Part shown: in pieces, positions 19,015-26,790 of the stretch
Numbering within the stretch: position 1 is the stretch's first letter
Layout: the number at the start of each line of letters is the position of its first letter
Notes under the pieces: model-generated
The model's input: the letters and a program-made list of their open reading frames with translations, nothing else
Told to the model about the DNA's origin: nothing
Database searches by the model: none
Translations under genes and position numbers: made by a program
Source: an uncultured Eubacteriales bacterium
GTDB taxonomy: Bacteria > Bacillota > Clostridia > Christensenellales > Aristaeellaceae
Length of the DNA stretch: 64,000 nucleotides
Direction of reading: 5' to 3'
Assembly (NCBI GenBank): GCA_902790015.1
Contig: CADAQF010000014.1
Span: forward strand, 1-64,000

Positions 19015-19043
19015 ATTGTAGAACCGCATAAGCGATCTGTCAA
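19015..19043 (-). promoter_or_regulatory. Promoter of the small protein gene
   Basis: Minus-strand TTGACA (19038-19043) and TACAAT (19015-19020), spacer 17 bases. Confidence 0.78.
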
Positions 19044-19090
19044 GGAAAAACGACTGTTTTTTATATGTTCCGGGCTTGTTTTTTCTGATT

Positions 19091-19119
19091 TTGACAAAAC
19101 GCGGCGCTGCGGTTATAAT
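19091..19119 (+). promoter_or_regulatory. fbp promoter
   Basis: TTGACA (19091-19096) and TATAAT (19114-19119) with a 17-base spacer: a full consensus promoter 40 bases before the fbp start. Confidence 0.85.
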
Positions 19120-19158
19120 TGTATCATCAATCATCCTTCAGACGGGAGAAGCGCATCC

Positions 19159-21042
19159 ATGAAAAACACGCTCAACGAGGACATGCTGAACCTCCTCGCC
19201 CGGCGCTATCCGGACGATCAGTCCCTGTATACCGAGATCATCAACCTGAACGCCATTTTAAACCTGCCCAAGGGGACGGAGCATTTCATGTCCGACCTGC
19301 ACGGCGAATACGCGGCCTTCTGCCATATACTGAACAACTGCTCCGGCGTCATCCGGGAAAAGACCGAAAAGGAATTCGGCGGTGAGATGACGGCGGAGGA
19401 AATGAACGATTTCCTTACGCTGATCTATTACCCCCGGGAAAAGATGGCCCTGGAAGAAGAGCGCGGCCGGCTGACGCCGGACTTCTTTGAAAAAAACCTG
19501 AACCGGCTGATCCGGCTGAGCCGCTCGCTCTCCTCCCGCTACACCCGCAGCAAGGTACGTAAATCCATGCCTCCCCAGTACGCCTACGTGCTGGACGAGC
19601 TTCTGCACGCCCAGCCCGACGAGGACGACAACCAGGTGCGCTACCACCAGAAGATCCTGGACACCCTGATCGACCTGGGCAGCGCCGACGAATTCATCGA
19701 GGCGCTGTGCGTGCTGGTCAAGCGCCTGGCGGTAGACCGGCTGCACATCGTGGGCGATATCTTTGACCGCGGCCCTCACCCGGACCGCATTCTGGACATG
19801 CTGATGGAGCACCACGCGGTGGACATCGAATGGGGCAACCACGACATTCTCTGGATGGGCGCCGCCTGCGGCAACGAGGCCAGCATCGCCGCGGTGGTGC
19901 GCAACTGCCTGAATTACGACAATCTGGACGTGCTTGAAAGCGGCTACGGCGTGTCTCTCAGGGAGCTCACGCTGTTCGCCGAAAGGACCTACCCGCGGCT
20001 TTCCCTGCGCGAGGCCCAGCTGCAGGCCATCGTGGTGATCATGTTCAAGCTGGAGGGGCAGATCATCCTGCGCCACCCGGAATACCATATGGAAGACCGG
20101 CTGCTGCTGGACAAGCTGGACCTGGACAAACACACCGTCCGGATCGGCACAGAGGAATACCCCATCAGGGACATCCCCTTTCCCACTTTGGACCCCGCCC
20201 GCCCCTATGAACTGAGCGACGGTGAAAAGGCCGTCATGAAGTCCTTCTGCCACGCCTTCCGGCATTCGGAAAAGCTTTCCCGGCATATGGACTTCCTGTA
20301 TGAGCGGGGCAGCATGTACCGCGTGCTCAACAACAACCTCCTCTTCCACGGCTGCATTCCCATGACCGAAAGCGGACGCTTCACGGGGGTGGATTTTGCC
20401 GGCGTGGAATACTCAGGCCGTTCCATGATGGATCATTACGACGCCCTGGCCCGGGCCGCCTACCACAAGCGGGTGCCGTCGGCGGTGGATTTCATGTGGT
20501 ATCTGTGGTGCGCGCGCCTTTCCCCGGTCTGCGGCCGGCATATCAAGACCTTCGAGCGCGCCTATGTGCTGGACAAAGCCGCCTGGGAAGAGCCGATGGA
20601 CCCCTATTACCGCCACTGCGAGACTGTGGAAGGCTGCCAGCGGGTGCTGCGCGAGTTCGGCCTTGACAATGACGAGGCCCACGTGATCAACGGCCACACC
20701 CCCGTCAGGGTCAAGGAGGGCGAAAGCCCCCTGAAGGCCGGGGGCAGGCTGGTGGTGATCGACGGCGGCTTCTGCCGTTCGCTGCAAAAGCGCACGGGCA
20801 TCGCCGGGTATACGCTGATAGGCAATTCCCACGGGCTCAGGCTTTCCTCCCACCAGCCCTTCACCTCCATACAGGATGTGCTCAGGGAAAACGCCGATAT
20901 CCATTCGGATTCCCAGGTGTTCTTTAACTACCGCCAGCGCTTCATGATCCGCCAGACGGACAACGGCCAGGTGATCCAGCGGCAAATCGGCATGCTCAAG
21001 GAGCTGCTGGAGGCCTACCGCAGCGGCTGGCGGCCGTCCTGA
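19159..21042 (+). CDS. fbp: Fructose-1,6-bisphosphatase, class III
   Basis: A 627-residue gluconeogenic phosphatase of the Bacillota-specific class III, built on a metallophosphatase fold and close to the usual 640-670 length. Metal-binding motifs are MSDLHGEYAAF near residue 44, VGDIFDRGPHPDRILD and WGNHDILWMGAACGNEAS, and a C-terminal INGHTPVRVKEGESP and VIDGGFCR. GGGAG precedes the ATG by about nine bases. The gene stands alone with its own promoter and a shared downstream hairpin. Confidence 0.97.
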   Translation: MKNTLNEDMLNLLARRYPDDQSLYTEIINLNAILNLPKGTEHFMSDLHGEYAAFCHILNNCSGVIREKTEKEFGGEMTAEEMNDFLTLIYYPREKMALEEERGRLTPDFFEKNLNRLIRLSRSLSSRYTRSKVRKSMPPQYAYVLDELLHAQPDEDDNQVRYHQKILDTLIDLGSADEFIEALCVLVKRLAVDRLHIVGDIFDRGPHPDRILDMLMEHHAVDIEWGNHDILWMGAACGNEASIAAVVRNCLNYDNLDVLESGYGVSLRELTLFAERTYPRLSLREAQLQAIVVIMFKLEGQIILRHPEYHMEDRLLLDKLDLDKHTVRIGTEEYPIRDIPFPTLDPARPYELSDGEKAVMKSFCHAFRHSEKLSRHMDFLYERGSMYRVLNNNLLFHGCIPMTESGRFTGVDFAGVEYSGRSMMDHYDALARAAYHKRVPSAVDFMWYLWCARLSPVCGRHIKTFERAYVLDKAAWEEPMDPYYRHCETVEGCQRVLREFGLDNDEAHVINGHTPVRVKEGESPLKAGGRLVVIDGGFCRSLQKRTGIAGYTLIGNSHGLRLSSHQPFTSIQDVLRENADIHSDSQVFFNYRQRFMIRQTDNGQVIQRQIGMLKELLEAYRSGWRPS

Positions 21043-21072
21043 CGAATAAGAAACAATCCAAAGCATCATAAA

Positions 21073-21116
21073 GCCGCCGCCCTCCCGGGATTGATCCGTC
21101 CGGGAAAGGCGGCGGC
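21073..21116. terminator. Bidirectional terminator-like hairpin between fbp and mnmM-like gene
   Basis: GCCGCCGCC (21073-21081) pairs with GGCGGCGGC (21108-21116), and the inner TCCCGG (21083-21088) pairs with CCGGGA (21100-21105). It sits between two convergent genes; T tracts on both sides are weak. Confidence 0.65.
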
Positions 21117-21121
21117 AGCGT

Positions 21122-21694
21122 TTATTGCTGTTTCTGCACGGCAAAGCACCGGGGCGCTCCCGGCCCCGCGTTCAAAAAAACATGCTCCAGGCAGTTGAAG
21201 CGCTGGGGCGGAAGAGAGGCAAACAGCTCCTCCAGCGCTTTCAGCTCCCGCGCGCCCTCACCGTGGCCGGGATAGCAGCACACCACCAGCATGCCGCCGG
21301 GCTTCAGCAGCTCCATGGCCTGCCCCACGGCGGACAGGGTGGAGGGCAGCAGGGTGGTGACGGCCTTGTCCCCTCCGGGCAGCCACCCTAAGTTGAAGGC
21401 CGCCAGGTCCACAGACTCCTTAACGAGTTCTGCCATGCAATCATGGCTGCGCTCATAAAGCGTCACCCTCTGAAGCAGCCCTGCGTTTTCGAGCCTTGTC
21501 CGGGTGGCGGCCACGGCCTGCGCCTGCACGTCAAAGGCGTACACCCGGCCGGTTTCCCCCACCAGGCGGGCCATCCATTCCGTGTCGTGGCCGTTGCCCA
21601 TGGTGGCGTCCACGGCCACGGCGCCCTCACAGAGCATTTTTTCCATGTATTCCGCCGCGATATAGCGGGCGGAGCGCAGGATGTAATCACTCAT
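21122..21694 (-). CDS. mnmM: Class I SAM-dependent methyltransferase, MnmM (YtqB)-like
   Basis: A 190-residue Rossmann methyltransferase with the SAM-binding motif AVDATMGNGHDTEWMARLVG and motif AAFNLGWLPGGDKAVTT, both typical of the YtqB/MnmM family. MnmM completes mnm5s2U at the tRNA wobble position in many Gram-positives by methylating the aminomethyl intermediate. Length and motif order match the family. Its start overlaps the 3' end of rluB by eight bases, so the two RNA-modification genes are coupled. Confidence 0.85.
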   Translation of the reverse strand: MSDYILRSARYIAAEYMEKMLCEGAVAVDATMGNGHDTEWMARLVGETGRVYAFDVQAQAVAATRTRLENAGLLQRVTLYERSHDCMAELVKESVDLAAFNLGWLPGGDKAVTTLLPSTLSAVGQAMELLKPGGMLVVCCYPGHGEGARELKALEELFASLPPQRFNCLEHVFLNAGPGAPRCFAVQKQQ

Positions 21695-22397
21695 ACAAAG
21701 CCTTCAGGGCGCTTATTTCCCGGGCTTCCAGATAGCGCCAGCGGCCCCGGGGCAGGTCGTTTAACTGCAAAGGGCCAAAGCCCACGCGCTTTAAGGCCAG
21801 CACTTCAGTACCCACGGCCTCAAACATCCGGCGCACCTGGCGGTTGCGGCCCTCGTGGATGGTGACGGTGACGTAGGTATATTCGCCCTCCGTTTTGCCC
21901 ACGCGGACGCGTGCGGGCGACGTGCGGCGCTCGTCCAGCACGACGCCGTTCTGAAGCTTTTGCACCATGTCCCGGGTGACCTCGCCCTTCACCCGGGCCA
22001 GGTAGGTCTTGTTCACCTCGTTGCTGGGGTGAAGCAGCTTGTCCGCCATGGCGCCGTCGTTGGTCAAAAGCAGCAGGCCCTCGCTGTCGTAATCCAGCCT
22101 TCCCACCGGAAACAGGCGGACCTTCAGGTGCTCAAAATGGCTCATCACGGTGGGCCTCCCCTCCGGGTCGGAGGCGGTGGTCATTTCCCCGGCGGGCTTG
22201 TGGTACATGATGTAGACCTGCTGCTGTTCGGGCGCCACCTTCCGGCCGTCCACCCTGACCACGTCGGTTTCCTCCACCTGCACGCCCATCTCGCGGATGG
22301 TCACGCCGTTCACGGTCACATGGCCCTGGGCGATCATTTCCTCGGCGTGCCGCCGGCTGGCCACGCCGCACATTGCCAGATATTTCTGCAGTCTCAT
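21687..22397 (-). CDS. rluB: 23S rRNA pseudouridine synthase RluB-type
   Basis: A 236-residue enzyme of the RsuA/RluB/RluE family. An N-terminal S4 RNA-binding domain (MRLQKYLAMCGVASRRHAEE) is followed by the synthase domain with the catalytic aspartate in VGRLDYDSEGLLLLTNDG and the block IHEGRNRQVRRMFEAVG. The ATG at 22397 has AAAGGAG six bases upstream, so the longer frame starting at 22475 is rejected. RluB versus RsuA or RluF cannot be decided with certainty, but Bacillota single copies are usually RluB. Confidence 0.93.
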   Translation of the reverse strand: MRLQKYLAMCGVASRRHAEEMIAQGHVTVNGVTIREMGVQVEETDVVRVDGRKVAPEQQQVYIMYHKPAGEMTTASDPEGRPTVMSHFEHLKVRLFPVGRLDYDSEGLLLLTNDGAMADKLLHPSNEVNKTYLARVKGEVTRDMVQKLQNGVVLDERRTSPARVRVGKTEGEYTYVTVTIHEGRNRQVRRMFEAVGTEVLALKRVGFGPLQLNDLPRGRWRYLEAREISALKALYE

Positions 22398-22446
22398 ACG
22401 CTTCTCCTTTGGCTGCGCGTCTATGGGCCCCTGACGGCCCTTTTTC

Positions 22447-22475
22447 ATTATACAGGAAAAACGATGAAAAGACAA
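22447..22475 (-). promoter_or_regulatory. rluB-mnmM promoter
   Basis: Minus-strand TTGTCT (22470-22475) and TATAAT (22447-22452), spacer 17 bases, 50 bases before the rluB start. Confidence 0.7.
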
Positions 22476-22609
22476 AGCTTTTTCAAAATACCGCTCCCAT
22501 ATCTTTTTCCCGGCCCGCCGTCTTTTTCTCAGGTCCCTCTGCGGATCGTAAAAAATCCCTCAATTTGTGTCCAGAGTGTGAATAATCCTCTCGCAGCAGT
22601 CCGAAAGGG

Positions 22610-22638
22610 TTGACGGTAAAACACCCGAAAATTATAAT
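22610..22638 (+). promoter_or_regulatory. Promoter of the first BspA-like gene
   Basis: TTGACG (22610-22615) and TATAAT (22633-22638), spacer 17 bases. With the opposite rluB promoter it accounts for the 350-base divergent gap. Confidence 0.75.
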
Positions 22639-22746
22639 GTAGTTGACCTGTCAGGTCTTATTTGCTTTTTCCCCGTTCCGTTTCCGGCTTTTACCGGAAG
22701 ATAAGCGGGACGGTTCATCCGCTTTATGAAAGGAGCTGTTTTCATC

Positions 22747-25716
22747 GTGAAACATACACGCCGCCTGCTGTTTATGCTGCTGCTGTTCGGCGCGCTGGCG
22801 CTGGCCTTTAACGCCCAGGCGGCCTCGGGCAAAATGAACGGCACAGTGCTTACCATCACCGGTTCGGGCGGCACCGGCAATTTTGACGGCCTGAACCCGC
22901 CCTCCTGGGCCCAATACGCGGACACCGCCACCGAAATCATCGTGTCCGAAAAGATCACCTCTATCGGCACCATGGCCTTCAAGGATTTTACCAAAGTCGC
23001 CAAAGTGACGCTGCCCAACACGCTCACCTCCATCGGCGCCTACGCCTTCATCAACTGCGGGAAGCTGGAGGAGATCAACATCCCGGACAACGTGACGGAG
23101 ATCAAATCCTCCGCCTTTTCGGACTGCGCCTCCTTAAAGACCATCACCCTGCCCGACGGCCTGACAGCCATTCCCAACAACTGCTTCTGCCGCTGCGGCA
23201 ATCTGACGCAGATCAGCATTCCTTCCTCGCTCAGGACGGTAGGCGTCAGCGCCTTTCAGGACTGCAGAAAGCTGGGCCTGATCATCTTCCGCGGCGCGGC
23301 AGCCGACTGGCGTATCGAAGTGGACAACACAGGCTTCAACAATGTTCCTTTCACCTCCTGCGAGGTGCAGTTTACCGGAGGTACCTCCACCTATCCCATG
23401 TGCGGGCCTGACCTGTACTGGGAAATCGACGGCGGCACGCTGTTCATCTGGGGCGACGGCGAGATGGACGATTATACCGCTTCCTCCCCCGCTCCCTGGG
23501 CCTCCCGGGCCGGGGCGATCACTGGGATCGAGCTGGTCGAAGGGGTGACCCATATAGGCGATTACGCCTTCCGGAATATCTCCTGCGCAAGTGTTTCATT
23601 CCCCCATACCCTTTCCTCCATCGGCCAGTACGCCTTTTACGGCAACAAAAAGCTGGCATCCGTCTCCCTGCCCAACAGCCTGCTGGATATAGGCGCGTAC
23701 GCCTTCGCATCCTGCACGGCGCTTAAATCGGCCGACCTGCCCGACGGCCTTACGGTACTTAACGAAGGCGCGTTCTGCAATTGCTCGGCGCTTTCCAAAG
23801 CGACGCTGCCCAACGGCCTTCAGTTTATCGGCGCCGATGTCTTTGCCGGCTGCGCGGGCGCGCTTAAAGTCACCTACGAGGGCACGCGGGAAGAATTTGA
23901 ACAGATCATCGGGTATGCGAACATTGATTCCTCCCGTGTCACCTTTGCCCAATCCTCTGCCCAGGCCTGCGGAACGAACGCCTACTGGACGTTTAAGGAC
24001 GGAACGCTGTCCATCACCGGCACCGGCGCGATCAACGACTACGCCCAGTACGAAGCGCCCTGGGCCGGCCTGCCGTTTACCCGGCTTACGATTGCTTCCG
24101 GCATCACGGCCATCGGCGATTATGCCTTCAGCGATTCCTATTCCCTGACCTCCGTTTCCCTGCCTAAGTCCCTTAAGACCATCGGCTTTGCCGCCTTCTT
24201 CGGCTGCGGAAAGCTCAGCGATATATCCATTCCCTCCAAGGTGAGTTCCATCGGCGCCTGGGCGTTCGCCCGCTGCATGGACCTGACTGACATCACTGTA
24301 CCCGCTTCCGTCACCTCCTTGGGCGAAAGGGCATTTTCCGACTGTAACGGCCTTGAGCGTGTTCGGATCCTGGCAAAGCTCACTGCGGTTCCCGATTACG
24401 CCTTCTATCTGTGTACCAGCCTGACAGAGATCACCCTGCCCTCGAGCGTCACCGGCATCGGCGCATACGCGTTTGACGGCTGCTACGCTCTTCCCGCCTT
24501 CACCCTGCCCGCTTCGCTCAAATCGATCGGCGAATACGCGTTCGGCTTCTGCTACGCGCTCAAAACTGTTTCGGGCAGCCCCAAGGCCTTTGCTCCGGCG
24601 GAAACCGCTTTCTTCGGCTGCAGCGCTCTGGAGAACTATCCATCCTGGCTCCTCCCTGTCAGGGGAAGCTGCGGCGACCGCCTGAGCTGGTCTTATCAGG
24701 GCGGCGTTTTGACCATCACAGGCAGCGGGGAGATGGGATCCTTCTTCTATCTGAATGGCGGCTTCTTTGCCCCCTGGCATGCCTACAGGAACGAGATCAC
24801 CGAGGTCCGTCTGCCCCAGGGGCTCACCAACATTGGACGCGGCGCATTCGGAGAACTGTCCGGGCTTACTGAAATCACCCTGTCCCAAGGGATCACGAAG
24901 ATCGAAGACCATGCCTTCGCGTACTGCGCAGGGCTTACCTCCGTCACGATTCCCGCCTCCGTATCAGTAATATACGCGGATGCATTTACCGGCTGTACGA
25001 GCCTGACGGACATCTATCTGACCGGCAATACCTTTTTGATCCCCCGGATCTATAACTGCCCCAGCCTGCGTGAGGTCCACGTGCCCGCTTCCAACACATA
25101 TCTTTCCTTCCGGGACGGCATGCTGATGAACAGGGAACAGACCATCCTGTATCGCTGCATGGAGGCCGCTTCCGGCGCCCTTGTCATACCGGAGGGCGTA
25201 ACGGAAATAAACAACGTAGCCTTCGGCGGCTGCGTCCATCTGACCAGCGTGACCTTTCCTTCCACCTGGACGGCCAAAACAGATGAATACAACCCCGACC
25301 GGCTGAGTGTTCAGGACATCTATCTGCCTTCCCATGTTCAGGTGCGCTGTTACCCGAACAGCCTGGCGGACGATTATTTCGCCATGCATGGCACCAGCCC
25401 GGTAAGCTATCTGACTTCAGGCAGCGTACTGAGAATCCCGGCCGCGCAGTCGATCGGCCAGGAGGCCTTTGAGGGAACGGGCTTTGCGCGCGTGGTGCTG
25501 CCCGACGGGGTCACGGCCATCGAAAGCCTCGCTTTTGCCTATATGCCGAATCTCAAAACGCTCGTCCTGCCCGCCTCTGTAACCCGGATAGCCCCCAACG
25601 CCTTTGAAGGAACGGGGCTGGAAACGGTCGTCCCGCTCTCCGGCTACCTGCCCGACGCGCTGAAGCTGCCCGGCGTGCGGATGCTGTACATTTATGATCC
25701 CTCCGTCAACGAATAA
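22747..25716 (+). CDS. Secreted BspA-like leucine-rich repeat protein
   Basis: About 989 residues with a signal peptide (HTRRLLFMLLLFGALALAFN, cleavage near AQAASG). The rest is LRR_5 repeats of about 23 residues (ITLPDGLTAIPNNCFCRCGN style), broken by three related insert modules that start with a cysteine-glycine and read like CGPDLYWEIDGGTLFIWGDG. LRR_5 proteins of this type bind host or matrix proteins or other bacteria. I start at the GTG at 22747 because AAAGGAG is 11 bases upstream; an ATG at 22726 would add seven residues. There is no LPXTG or other anchor. It is much less repetitive at DNA level than the three paralogues at 35-41 kb. Confidence 0.85.
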   Translation: MKHTRRLLFMLLLFGALALAFNAQAASGKMNGTVLTITGSGGTGNFDGLNPPSWAQYADTATEIIVSEKITSIGTMAFKDFTKVAKVTLPNTLTSIGAYAFINCGKLEEINIPDNVTEIKSSAFSDCASLKTITLPDGLTAIPNNCFCRCGNLTQISIPSSLRTVGVSAFQDCRKLGLIIFRGAAADWRIEVDNTGFNNVPFTSCEVQFTGGTSTYPMCGPDLYWEIDGGTLFIWGDGEMDDYTASSPAPWASRAGAITGIELVEGVTHIGDYAFRNISCASVSFPHTLSSIGQYAFYGNKKLASVSLPNSLLDIGAYAFASCTALKSADLPDGLTVLNEGAFCNCSALSKATLPNGLQFIGADVFAGCAGALKVTYEGTREEFEQIIGYANIDSSRVTFAQSSAQACGTNAYWTFKDGTLSITGTGAINDYAQYEAPWAGLPFTRLTIASGITAIGDYAFSDSYSLTSVSLPKSLKTIGFAAFFGCGKLSDISIPSKVSSIGAWAFARCMDLTDITVPASVTSLGERAFSDCNGLERVRILAKLTAVPDYAFYLCTSLTEITLPSSVTGIGAYAFDGCYALPAFTLPASLKSIGEYAFGFCYALKTVSGSPKAFAPAETAFFGCSALENYPSWLLPVRGSCGDRLSWSYQGGVLTITGSGEMGSFFYLNGGFFAPWHAYRNEITEVRLPQGLTNIGRGAFGELSGLTEITLSQGITKIEDHAFAYCAGLTSVTIPASVSVIYADAFTGCTSLTDIYLTGNTFLIPRIYNCPSLREVHVPASNTYLSFRDGMLMNREQTILYRCMEAASGALVIPEGVTEINNVAFGGCVHLTSVTFPSTWTAKTDEYNPDRLSVQDIYLPSHVQVRCYPNSLADDYFAMHGTSPVSYLTSGSVLRIPAAQSIGQEAFEGTGFARVVLPDGVTAIESLAFAYMPNLKTLVLPASVTRIAPNAFEGTGLETVVPLSGYLPDALKLPGVRMLYIYDPSVNE

Positions 25717-25732
25717 TCGTTATCTTCGCGCA

Positions 25733-25768
25733 AAGAACCCGGCCGCGTTGGCAGCCGGGTTCTTCTTA
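25733..25768 (+). terminator. Terminator after the first BspA-like gene
   Basis: AAGAACCCGGC (25733-25743) pairs perfectly with GCCGGGTTCTT (25754-25764), followed by CTTAATTT. Confidence 0.85.
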
Positions 25769-25817
25769 ATTTGCTGATGGATTATTTGCTGATGGGGTTT
25801 ACGCAGATATCAAATAA

Positions 25818-26192
25818 TCATGCCTTCCACAGCGAATGCAGGTTGCAGTAGGCGTACACGGCCTCCACCTCGTCGCCGGGCAGGAGGGCGAACTCGGCCT
25901 TAGGCTCCTGACCGGGCTTCAGGACGCGGCGCTGATTGCCCATCTTCGTCTGAAGCAATATCCATTCGATGTAGTGCTTATCCTCCATCGGGTGAGCCAC
26001 AGAGCCTACCGTCACACAGACCACATTGTCCTTCACCTCGCACACCGGGATGTGCTTTTCTCTGGACGCCTCGGTGGTGCCGGCAAACACTTCCTCCATG
26101 GGCTCGCCGCAGCACACCACCGGGCAGCCCGTTTTCTTAAGCACCGCGACCATCTGGCCGCACTTTTTGCAGCGGAAAAACCTTACTTCCAT
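25818..26192 (-). CDS. dfx: Desulfoferrodoxin (superoxide reductase)
   Basis: A 124-residue two-centre superoxide reductase that reduces superoxide to peroxide without making oxygen, protecting anaerobes. The N-terminal desulforedoxin-like centre I has CKKCG and PVVCCGEP. Centre II ligands are in SREKHIPV, GSVAHPMEDKHYIEWI and the C-terminal AYCNLHSLWK (Cys and His). Length is normal. It has its own promoter, and no rubredoxin or rubrerythrin lies beside it. Confidence 0.97.
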   Translation of the reverse strand: MEVRFFRCKKCGQMVAVLKKTGCPVVCCGEPMEEVFAGTTEASREKHIPVCEVKDNVVCVTVGSVAHPMEDKHYIEWILLQTKMGNQRRVLKPGQEPKAEFALLPGDEVEAVYAYCNLHSLWKA

Positions 26193-26237
26193 CTGATCTT
26201 CCTCCTGTGCCCTGATCGGGCGGTATTATCGTATTTT

Positions 26238-26266
26238 ATTATAGTGGCTCCCGGGTTGTCTGGCAA
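26238..26266 (-). promoter_or_regulatory. dfx promoter
   Basis: Minus-strand TTGCCA (26261-26266) and TATAAT (26238-26243), spacer 17 bases, next to the left edge of dispersed repeat copy B. Confidence 0.72.
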
Positions 26267-26299
26267 GGGAGATTATTATGAGTATCTGGGGCGGGGACT

Positions 26300-26726
26300 T
26301 GCAGCCAGGCCCCGCCGGCCCGTTCTCGCCGAAAACAGGCAACTGCCTGTTTTCCAGGCGCTGCGCGTCCAAAAGGCTTCCCCTGGAGGGGGTGAGCAGC
26401 GTCTTGGATGACAGGCCAGTGGCTGTCATCAGCTGTGAACGGGCTGGCAGGCCCTGGTGTCAGTCAGGCGCGGAAATAGCTTATGAACATAATTCGCTTT
26501 CTTCGCGCCTGACTGATGAGGTGGCCTTCGTTTACATAACAATCTTTAAGTCCGGATGTTTTTTAGTGGGTGCTCACCCAGGTAACCCCGGGTCTGCCGG
26601 CCCGTTCGGCGCTGAAAAAGGTTCACCGGACCGATTTCCGAACCCTTCGGGTGGCTGCGTTATCCGCAGAAATAAATCGGCAGAATTATGGATTCCGTGA
26701 CGGACAGAACGGATATCCGTTTCATA
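26300..26726. repeat. Dispersed hairpin repeat, copy B
   Basis: Same block order as copy C. Hairpins: AAAACAGGCA (26332-26341) with TGCCTGTTTT (26344-26353); an imperfect GATGACAGGCC hairpin at 26407-26430; and GTCAGGCGCG (26463-26472) with CGCGCCTGAC (26505-26514). The right part is more decayed than in copy C (the AAAAAGGTTCACCGGACC hairpin no longer pairs well). It fills the 600-base gap between dfx and the Sel1-repeat gene, in which I find no gene. Confidence 0.85.
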
Positions 26727-26790
26727 TCCTGAGTTGTACCGTTGTTTTTAATCCGTTCACCTATTATTCATTCGTGCGTATGCCGTGCTA

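Noticed and set aside
22747..25716. LPXTG sorting signal or other wall anchor on the BspA-like proteins
   Set aside because: None of the four proteins has an LPXTG motif, hydrophobic C-terminal tail or SLH domain; they appear secreted or held by an unknown means.
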